DNA from: Desulfobacteraceae bacterium 4572_19 | GTDB taxonomy: Bacteria > Desulfobacterota > Desulfobacteria > Desulfobacterales > NBLS01 | Length of the DNA stretch: 6,866 nucleotides | Assembly: GCA_002084385.1 (NCBI GenBank) | Contig: NBLS01000063.1 | Location: 1-6,866, forward strand | Reading direction: 5' to 3' | Shown here: one piece after another, positions 1-5,015 of the stretch | Layout: each line of letters starts with the position of its first letter | Position numbering within the stretch: position 1 is the first letter of the stretch | Made by a program: the position numbers and the translations under genes | The notes under the pieces: generated by a model | The model's database searches: none | What the model saw: the letters and a program-made list of their open reading frames with translations, nothing else | What the model was told of the DNA's origin: nothing

Positions 1-15
1 TGCACTATAAAATAT

Positions 16-1308
16 TTAAACTTTCCATACATAACATTTTTTAAATAGCTCTGTGGTTCTTACCTCGTTATCATCTTTAATTTCCACAAACCCAAAATTA
101 TAACACAAATTATTAATAATACGCAATTGAAATACTAACCTGATAATATCATATATATCTGAAGTTTTATATGTCTTGGACAGATTATCTATAATAAAAG
201 GAAATGCTTTTGTATAATCATTGACAAGTTCGTCAATTTCCACAAACTTATCTCCTTTTTTATAAAGAAGATAAAGTGAAAACATAAACGTATGCTGGAG
301 AATTTCAACACCTTGATACCAATCAAGATAATCCCAATTAAATTTCAATGTATAAGTTGACAGCAGATGGATATAATCGTTTCCGGTTATTCCTTTTGTG
401 ATAATTTTTTCTCCCTTTTTGGTTATGGAAAATTTTTTCTTTTGAAATTTTATCCACCCCGCCATCAATAATAAATGTCTTAACTTGTTTACTGAAGAGG
501 AATCTTCTTCAGAGTTAAGTTTCCTCTTACGTTCATAACCAAAATTATCATATACCATCTGTGCAAAAGAAAGTGGTAAGTTACCCTTTGCTGTAGCTTT
601 AAGCTGCCCTGCTTTTTTAAGTTGTTCAAGAAAAAACATACCCCATTTTATAATTGGTGTATTTTGAAAATACTCCGGCTTACCCGGTCTGTTTTTTTCA
701 ACGATACTACCACTTACCGTTAAAGATTCATCACAAAGAAACTGCAACTGGGTTCGAGAAAGTCCTTGAAACTCCTCTAATGCACATAAATCATCATCTG
801 TTAAAATTTCTTCAGAAATTATATCTATCTCTTCAACATCGTCATTATCCCCCTCATAAGCATCCCCATCAAGCCCCTCAATCTCGCTAAGTTCTTCAAT
901 AACATCACGCAATGCAACAGGCTCTATATCTTCATCAAATAAGGAGAACTCTTCTGTTTCCATAATACTGATATAATCATTTGCATTGGAAGAATTATGC
1001 ATCCTCCCTAATTTATAAAATGCCTTCACGAAAACAGCCTCATACCATGCAATATACTCTTCAAACAACTTATAATTATGAGAATAAACATCTATAAGTT
1101 CCAAGTCTGAGAGCATTGTTTGATATTTTTTCTTACCAAACTTCACAAAAGCAATTATTCCCCAAAAGTCATCATACCCTTCAATTTTCTCAACAACAAC
1201 CCTATCCCCATCTTTGAGTTGACTATCGTCTCCTACAATTATTTCTGCATCAAATGGAAAATCCATCTTTTGGGAAAGATAAATTTCCCAGGCTGAAAGT
1301 TGTTTCAT
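16..1308 (-). CDS. Hypothetical protein, CcbP-like N-terminal module plus acidic linker and C-terminal winged-helix-like region
   Basis: This is a 430-residue protein of unknown function. Seen: residues 5-90 have the pattern WxxYLxxxxxFPFxA, then a small beta-rich stretch, then DLELID and a WY-ending helix. This resembles the CcbP-type calcium-binding family of bacterial proteins; I call it from pattern memory only. Residues 118-180 are strongly acidic with many D/E runs. Residues 215-310 contain TAKGNLP and, later, FSITKKGEKI, which read like a helix-turn-helix or winged-helix 'grow-out' module, followed by an aromatic helical C-terminus. There is no signal peptide or membrane segment, so it is probably cytoplasmic. 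The ATG start is chosen because AAGGA lies 7 nt upstream. A TTG 16 codons further out (1354-1356) keeps the frame open but has no comparable ribosome site. The gene is divergent from the tlyA-like gene, separated by an AT-rich gap. Function is not inferred; calcium or another acidic-patch ligand is only a possibility. Confidence 0.85.
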   Translation of the reverse strand: MKQLSAWEIYLSQKMDFPFDAEIIVGDDSQLKDGDRVVVEKIEGYDDFWGIIAFVKFGKKKYQTMLSDLELIDVYSHNYKLFEEYIAWYEAVFVKAFYKLGRMHNSSNANDYISIMETEEFSLFDEDIEPVALRDVIEELSEIEGLDGDAYEGDNDDVEEIDIISEEILTDDDLCALEEFQGLSRTQLQFLCDESLTVSGSIVEKNRPGKPEYFQNTPIIKWGMFFLEQLKKAGQLKATAKGNLPLSFAQMVYDNFGYERKRKLNSEEDSSSVNKLRHLLLMAGWIKFQKKKFSITKKGEKIITKGITGNDYIHLLSTYTLKFNWDYLDWYQGVEILQHTFMFSLYLLYKKGDKFVEIDELVNDYTKAFPFIIDNLSKTYKTSDIYDIIRLVFQLRIINNLCYNFGFVEIKDDNEVRTTELFKKCYVWKV

Positions 1309-1315
1309 TACAATT

Positions 1316-1320
1316 TCCTT
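1316..1320 (-). promoter_or_regulatory. Ribosome binding site deciding the start of the minus-strand hypothetical gene
   Basis: Read on the minus strand this is AAGGA, 7 nt before the ATG at 1308-1306. It supports the ATG over the in-frame upstream TTG at 1356-1354, which would add 16 residues. Confidence 0.6.
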
Positions 1321-1495
1321 GCTCCTATAACTTTCGTGATAAATAGTATGCGACAATAAAAAATTTTAAACTTTCATTGCCAAGCAACAATTATTTCATA
1401 TAGAGTATATTATCAATTATATAATTAATGTCAACTCAAAGATGATAATCAATACAAATTATTATTTAAACAAGATACCATTTACGGAAATAACT

Positions 1496-2185
1496 ATGCA
1501 AACAACAGTACAGTTAAAGAAAACAAAATCAAAAAAGATAAGACCCGACAACATAAGACCAAAAAAAATAAGACCCACAAAAATAAGATTGGACATGCTC
1601 CTTATTGATAAAAATATAGTTAAAACAAGACAACACGCCCAAGCAGTTATAATGGCCGGAAAAGTTCTTGTTGATGATATGCCGGTTGATAAAGCAGGTA
1701 AACTGATATGCACAGATGCCAAAATATCGGTTCATCAGCCGGATATGCCTTATGTTAGTCGGGGAGCTTTAAAAATTGAAGAGGCTATAAAAAAAAATAA
1801 TATTAATGTTAAAGGGTTTGTATGTTTGGATGCAGGTGCTTCTACCGGTGGTTTTACAGATTATCTTCTTCAGCACGGTGCTAAAAAAGTTTATGCTGTT
1901 GATGTGGGCTATGGTCAGCTTGCATGGAAGCTCAGGCAAGATCCAAGAGTTATTGTAATCGAAAGAACAAATATTCGATATATGGATTTTGAAACCATCG
2001 GTGAAAAAGTCGATCTTATTTCCATAGACACATCCTTTATCTCTTTAAAAATTGTAATTCCGGCCATTTTAAAATTTATGAAAGATAATTCATCCATCCT
2101 TGCCTTAATTAAACCTCAGTTTGAAGTAGGAAAAGGAAAGGTGGGAAAATTTTTAATGTGTATATATAAACCATCATATAAATAA
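1496..2185 (+). pseudogene. tlyA: TlyA-family rRNA 2'-O-methyltransferase, C-terminally truncated
   Basis: TlyA enzymes methylate ribose 2'-OH groups of 16S/23S rRNA using SAM. Seen, numbering from the chosen ATG: an S4 RNA-binding domain begins at IRLDMLLIDK (residues 30-39) and includes AVIMAGKVLVDD; then SRGALKIEEA; then the SAM-binding motif LDAGASTGGFTD (111-122); then SIDTSFISL and ALIKPQFEVGKGKVGK. Of the family's K-D-K-E catalytic set, K93, D178 and K206 are present. After residue 218 the protein departs from the expected GGVVRD-like continuation and ends within 11 residues, so the last strands and the final glutamate (in the KEF region) are missing. I found no continuation in the other plus-strand frames downstream. 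The preferred ATG has GGAA about 8 nt upstream. An ATG at 1442 would add 18 residues but has no good ribosome site. The N-terminus carries a 15-bp tandem repeat. Family assignment is firm; loss of function is inferred. Confidence 0.85.
1542..1596 (+). repeat. 15-bp tandem repeat, about 3.7 copies, in the tlyA N-terminus
   Basis: The unit begins ATAAGACC and recurs every 15 nt four times, the last copy being partial and diverged (ATAAGATT). Because the period is a multiple of three, it encodes a repeated five-residue block, IRPDN-IRPKK-IRPTK-IRLDM, just ahead of and running into the S4 domain. The last block is the normal TlyA start of the S4 domain. The preceding blocks therefore look like an in-frame expansion of it, adding basic residues. 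Confidence 0.75.
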
Positions 2186-2365
2186 TTTCACGTCGTTATA
2201 TGCTTGTTACAGTATTTAAATACGGCTTCTTTGCACATATGATGGAATTAATTATCTAACAGGCTAAAAATTTGCACAATAGGTTTGCACAATTTGTATT
2301 TTTTGTGTTGTAATTGGGTAACCGTTCACGACCAAGAAATGTGATTTTTCGATAATCTCACATTT

Positions 2366-2473
2366 GTAAGTGTTCACAAGTGCCTTATATTCGCATAAAC
2401 AGCTTGGCATATAATGGTTGTCCTAATATATGACAAGTTGTTTATGCGAAGATGAGATATTATGAACGCTTAC
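2366..2473. repeat. Large imperfect inverted repeat (cruciform/hairpin-forming)
   Basis: The inner arms are TTCGCATAAACA (2390-2401) and TGTTTATGCGAA (2439-2450). They continue inward with few mismatches (GCTTGGCATATA against TATATGACAAGT). After a mismatched section the outer arms resume as GTAAGTGTTCACAA (2366-2379) and TTATGAACGCTTAC (2460-2473). The central loop is short, around TGGTTGTCC. No T-tract follows, so it is not a simple terminator. It could be a decayed mobile-element end, a palindromic dispersed repeat or a recombination site; the sequence alone does not decide. Confidence 0.75.
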
Positions 2474-2481
2474 GTAATTGG

Positions 2482-2564
2482 TTATAACTTGCATGGCGAA
2501 TATTACGCCACAATTAAAAATGAAAGTCTTTATAATACAGCTTTTTCATGGACTTTCATATAAA
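2482..2564 (+). promoter_or_regulatory. Shared leader element, copy 1 (upstream of EF-G-like gene)
   Basis: This segment matches copy 2 upstream of typA with about ten substitutions and one single-base indel. Hairpin A pairs TGGCG (2494-2498) with CGCCA (2506-2510) around a 7-nt loop. Hairpin B pairs ATGAAAGTC (2520-2528) with GACTTTCAT (2551-2559) around 22 nt. The element ends 33 nt before the EF-G-like ATG, so it would lie in the 5' leader if transcription starts upstream. A TATAAT hexamer lies in the loop of hairpin B (2531-2536) but lacks a -35 partner and is TCTAAT in the other copy. It may be an RNA regulator, a palindromic operator or a dispersed repeat. Confidence 0.7.
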
Positions 2565-2585
2565 CCCCCAAATATTATTTTCTGA
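2493..2585 (+). CDS. Possible 30-codon leader peptide ORF upstream of EF-G-like gene
   Basis: An ATG inside the shared leader opens 30 codons (MANITPQLKMKVFIIQ..., ending in TGA) with a hydrophobic middle around residues 10-21. The stop overlaps the ribosome site of the EF-G-like gene and lies 12 nt before its start. The matching frame in copy 2 is also 30 codons, with I/L, L/I, H/Y and Y/H exchanges in the core. Against coding: no Shine-Dalgarno sequence precedes the ATG, and only one of the substitutions between copies falls at a third codon position. It may be a by-product of the repeat. Confidence 0.25.
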   Translation: MANITPQLKMKVFIIQLFHGLSYKPPNIIF

Positions 2586-2597
2586 AAGGATTGTTTA

Positions 2598-4676
2598 ATG
2601 GCACAAACAACAGACAAACTAAGAAACATAGCTCTTGTGTCCCACGGAGGGGCGGGTAAAACTTCATTGGCGGAAATAATGCTTTTTAAAGCGGGAGCAA
2701 CTAAGCGGCTCGGACGAATTGAAGATGGAAATACAACCATGGATTTTCAACCGGAAGAGCTTAAAAGGCAAAATTCATTAATCACTGGTTTTCACAATAT
2801 GGATTGGAAAAAACACACCATTACTCTTATGGATACTCCGGGTGACCAAAATGTTTTTTCCAATGCCAAGACCTGTATGCTTGCAGCCGATGGAGTTATT
2901 TTGCTTGTTGATGCCACAGACGGTGTAAATATTCGAACAGAGCAAGCAGCAGAATATGCTCAGGAATATAATCAATCTGTAATGATTTTTATAAATAAAC
3001 TCGACAGAGAACGTTCTAATTTCACAACATCTCTTCAAAGTGTAAGAGACACCCTTACCCCCACGCCTGTACTTATCCAGCTTCCCATAGGAACAGAAGC
3101 CGATTTTAAAGGTATTATCAATCTTATCTCGAAAAAAGCTTATACATATGATGAAAAAGGTAAAGCATCAGTTATTGATATTCCGGAAGATTTAACCGAT
3201 CTTGTGGAAACTGAAAGGGAAACCCTTGTTGAGGGTATTGCCGAATCAGACGATGAACTTCTTGAACGATATCTTGAAGGTGAAAAAATAACTGATGAAG
3301 AACTTCAAGCAGCGTTAAAAAAAGGAATTGTTACAAGACAGTTAGCACCTGTTCTTTGTGGAAGTGCTTTATCTAATATTGGTATTGATACCCTTTGTGA
3401 TTTTATTTGCGATTACATGCCTTCTCCTATAGATCGTGGTTCATGGAGAGCAACAGATGAAAACGGTGAAGGAGAAATTATTAAAAATCCCGATGAAAAT
3501 GAACCGTTTTCAGCCTTTGTATTTCAAACAATAATTGATCCTTATGCAGGACGGCTTTCAATATTTAGAATTGTTTCCGGAACGCTTGGTAAAGACGGTA
3601 ATTTCTATAATGTAAATAAAGAAGCAAAAGAACGTTTTACCCAGCTTATGGAAATAGCCGGGAAAGAACAAAAAACAATTACCTCAGCAGGTCCGGGATC
3701 AATTGTTGCTGTTGCTAAACTTAAAGATACGGTTACAGGAGATACTATTTGCGATGAAGATAACAAAGTTCTATTCAAAGCTCCTGAACCTATACATCCT
3801 GTAATTACATTTGCTGTCAGTGCAAAATCAAAAGGTGATGAAGATAAACTTTTCAGTTCCCTTGTTAAGCTGATGGAAGAAGATACTGCATTACAGCTTG
3901 AACGTAATAGAGAAACTTCAGAGATACTTCTTTCCGGTGGAGGATTAGTTCATATAGAAACAACTGTCGCCAAACTTAAACGCCAGTTTAATGTTGAAGT
4001 TGAAATAAAAACCCCTAAGGTTCCATACAGAGAAACCATAAAGAAAAAGGTACGTGTTCAGGGAAAACATAAAAAACAATCCGGTGGTCACGGACAGTAT
4101 GGCGATTGCTTTATAGTTATGGAACCACTTCCCCGTGGCGGTGGATTTGAATTTGTTGATGCAATTGTAGGGGGGGTTATACCTCGTCAATATATTCCGG
4201 CAGTTGAAAAAGGCGTGGTTGAGGCATCTGCCAAGGGAGTACTTGCGGGCTTTCCATGTGTGGATTTTAAAGTTACAGTTGATTATGGAAGCTATCATGC
4301 TGTAGATTCTTCAGAGATGGCTTTTAAGGTTGCAGGTTCTATCGCATATAAAAAAGCTGCTATTGATGCAAAACCTATATTGCTTGAACCTATTATGGAA
4401 GTTTCAGTTATAGCTCCCGATGAATATATGGGTGATCTTATGGGTGATCTTAATTCAAGACGAGGACGCGTTCTTGGCATGGATGCTGCGGGAAAAAAAC
4501 AGATTATCAAGGCAAATGTTCCAATGGCAGAATTTCTTAAATATGCCCCAGATTTAAGATCAATGACCCAAGGAAGCGGAACTTTTACCATGAAGTTTTC
4601 CCACTATGATGAAGTTCCTAGCGAAATTGCAGAAAAAGTAATTGAAAAGGAGAAAAAAGCACAGGAGAACGATTAA
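2598..4676 (+). CDS. EF-G-like translational GTPase (EF-G paralog with DTPGD switch II)
   Basis: This is a complete 692-residue protein with all five EF-G domains. The G domain (about 1-285) has P-loop SHGGAGKTS (15-23), DTPGD (79-83), NKLD (133-136) and GSAL (255-258). Domain II is about 302-387, domain III about 398-475, domain IV about 478-598 and domain V about 599-685. Domain IV keeps SGGHGQYG (495-502) and the tip segment GSYHAVDSSE (564-573). EF-G drives tRNA-mRNA translocation and ribosome recycling. This is not the canonical housekeeping form, which has AHIDAGKTT, RGITI and DTPGH. Here the P-loop is glycine-rich, the RGIT region reads KRQNSL (56-61), and the catalytic histidine is aspartate (D83). 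It matches the EF-G-like/EF-G2 paralog group. Its exact role (specialised translocation, recycling or stress) is not known from sequence. The start is supported by AAAGGA 7 nt upstream. The gene is preceded by the shared leader and followed by a terminator 200 nt downstream. Confidence 0.93.
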   Translation: MAQTTDKLRNIALVSHGGAGKTSLAEIMLFKAGATKRLGRIEDGNTTMDFQPEELKRQNSLITGFHNMDWKKHTITLMDTPGDQNVFSNAKTCMLAADGVILLVDATDGVNIRTEQAAEYAQEYNQSVMIFINKLDRERSNFTTSLQSVRDTLTPTPVLIQLPIGTEADFKGIINLISKKAYTYDEKGKASVIDIPEDLTDLVETERETLVEGIAESDDELLERYLEGEKITDEELQAALKKGIVTRQLAPVLCGSALSNIGIDTLCDFICDYMPSPIDRGSWRATDENGEGEIIKNPDENEPFSAFVFQTIIDPYAGRLSIFRIVSGTLGKDGNFYNVNKEAKERFTQLMEIAGKEQKTITSAGPGSIVAVAKLKDTVTGDTICDEDNKVLFKAPEPIHPVITFAVSAKSKGDEDKLFSSLVKLMEEDTALQLERNRETSEILLSGGGLVHIETTVAKLKRQFNVEVEIKTPKVPYRETIKKKVRVQGKHKKQSGGHGQYGDCFIVMEPLPRGGGFEFVDAIVGGVIPRQYIPAVEKGVVEASAKGVLAGFPCVDFKVTVDYGSYHAVDSSEMAFKVAGSIAYKKAAIDAKPILLEPIMEVSVIAPDEYMGDLMGDLNSRRGRVLGMDAAGKKQIIKANVPMAEFLKYAPDLRSMTQGSGTFTMKFSHYDEVPSEIAEKVIEKEKKAQEND

Positions 4677-4716
4677 AATTCATTTAAAAGTAAAATTGGA
4701 AATTTATTTATCACCA

Positions 4717-4764
4717 TTTTATAGACTGTCAAACAATTAATTTTATAGACCGTCAGATAATTAA
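4717..4764. repeat. 24-bp tandem direct repeat, two copies
   Basis: Unit 1 is 4717-4740 and unit 2 is 4741-4764. Both begin TTTTATAGAC and end AATTAA. They differ at three positions, all transitions (T/C, A/G, C/T). The units are directly abutting, consistent with replication slippage or an iterated binding site. Confidence 0.8.
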
Positions 4765-4781
4765 TTTCATAACATAATTTA

Positions 4782-4829
4782 GTTAACCAAATCAATTAAA
4801 CAGATCCGTTAGCCAGATCAGTTAAACAG
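4782..4829. repeat. 22-bp direct repeat, two copies separated by 4 bp
   Basis: The units at 4782-4803 and 4808-4829 follow GTTARCCARATCARTTAA then ACAG. They differ at three positions, each A in the first and G in the second. The unit is unrelated to the 24-bp repeat just upstream. Confidence 0.8.
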
Positions 4830-4873
4830 TTTGGTGTTAAAAAAGTACAAGTTGTTTTTTGGTGAACCCTAAG

Positions 4874-4912
4874 GGCTTTCAGTATTTTCAAACTGAAAGC
4901 CTTTATTTTTTT
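4874..4912 (+). terminator. Intrinsic terminator after the EF-G-like gene
   Basis: A perfect 10-bp stem GGCTTTCAGT (4874-4883) pairs with ACTGAAAGCC (4892-4901) around an 8-nt loop and is followed by CTTTATTTTTTT-type T-rich sequence. It lies about 200 nt past the EF-G-like stop and abuts the second leader copy. It would separate EF-G-like transcripts from typA and implies that typA has its own promoter. Confidence 0.88.
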
Positions 4913-4994
4913 ATAACTTGCCATGGCGAATAGTACGTCACAACAAACAATGAAAGTCTTTCTAATACAGATTTTCTATGGACTTTCACATAAA
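4911..4994 (+). promoter_or_regulatory. Shared leader element, copy 2 (upstream of typA)
   Basis: This copy has the same two hairpins as copy 1, with the same 10-nt spacing between the hairpin A stem and TGAAAGTC. Hairpin A pairs TGGCG (4924-4928) with CGTCA (4936-4940), so one G-C pair becomes G-U. Hairpin B pairs TGAAAGTC (4951-4958) with GACTTTCA (4981-4988) around 22 nt. The copy starts within the T-tract of the preceding terminator and ends 20 nt before the typA ATG. The terminator just upstream means that if this element is transcribed for typA, the start site is very close to or inside it. Confidence 0.7.
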
Positions 4995-5015
4995 ATAATT
5001 TTGGAAAAATCTTAA
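4923..5015 (+). CDS. Possible 30-codon leader peptide ORF overlapping the typA start
   Basis: The ATG in the second leader copy opens 30 codons (MANSTSQQTMKVFLIQ...) ending in TAA, whose last base is the A of the typA ATG (TAATG). Such overlaps are typical of translational coupling. It shares with the copy 1 frame the start MAN, the block MKVF, and GLS then K further on. No Shine-Dalgarno sequence is visible before its ATG, and the nucleotide differences between copies are nearly all non-synonymous, so translation is unproven. Confidence 0.28.
   Translation: MANSTSQQTMKVFLIQIFYGLSHKIILEKS

Larger units (their letters stand above)
2150..2597. other. Junction and gene-free intergenic stretch downstream of the truncated tlyA
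   Basis: From about 2150 the sequence no longer matches TlyA. The stretch up to 2597 holds no confident protein gene. It contains a TTTGCACAAT direct repeat (2271-2280 and 2284-2293, with TTTGCACAT at 2230-2238), a hairpin of AAATGTGA (2337-2344) with TCACATTT (2358-2365), the large palindrome at 2366-2473, and the shared leader just before the EF-G-like gene. The concentration of repeats next to a broken gene suggests a rearrangement or a decayed insertion, but no transposase fragment or target duplication is visible. Confidence 0.6.
4677..5014. other. Intergenic stretch with tandem repeats, terminator and shared leader
   Basis: There is no full-size gene here. In order it holds a two-copy 24-bp tandem repeat, a two-copy 26-bp-period repeat, a weak A/T-rich inverted repeat around 4839-4860, an intrinsic terminator, and the second leader copy running almost to the typA start. 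Confidence 0.7.

Noticed and set aside
654..890. Plus-strand open frame inside the minus-strand hypothetical gene
   Set aside because: It is antisense to the well-supported 430-residue gene, has low-complexity histidine-rich content and no ribosome site; it is a shadow frame.
1377..1404. Promoter TTGCCA-16 bp-TATAGA for the tlyA-like gene
   Set aside because: The -10 match is poor and the gap is so AT-rich that many such pairs can be found; not supported well enough to list.
2366..2488. Integron attC site
   Set aside because: The palindrome and a nearby GTTATAAC recall attC ends, but the GTTATAAC is outside the arms and has no matching RYYYAAC partner, and there is no gene cassette arrangement or integrase in the window.
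2531..2536. TATAAT as a sigma-70 -10 box for the EF-G-like gene
   Set aside because: No -35-like hexamer lies at 16-18 bp spacing (about 2508-2513 reads CCACAA), and the aligned bases in the second leader copy are TCTAAT. It lies in a hairpin loop and may be chance in AT-rich DNA.
3945..4298. Minus-strand open frame within the EF-G-like gene
   Set aside because: It lies fully antisense to a conserved coding region and shows no recognisable domain or ribosome site.
4874..4958. Antiterminator pairing between the terminator arm GGCTTTCA and TGAAAGTC of the second leader
   Set aside because: The two can pair with one G-U, but the leader arm is transcribed after the terminator has already acted, so it cannot prevent termination. 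The similarity may be coincidental.
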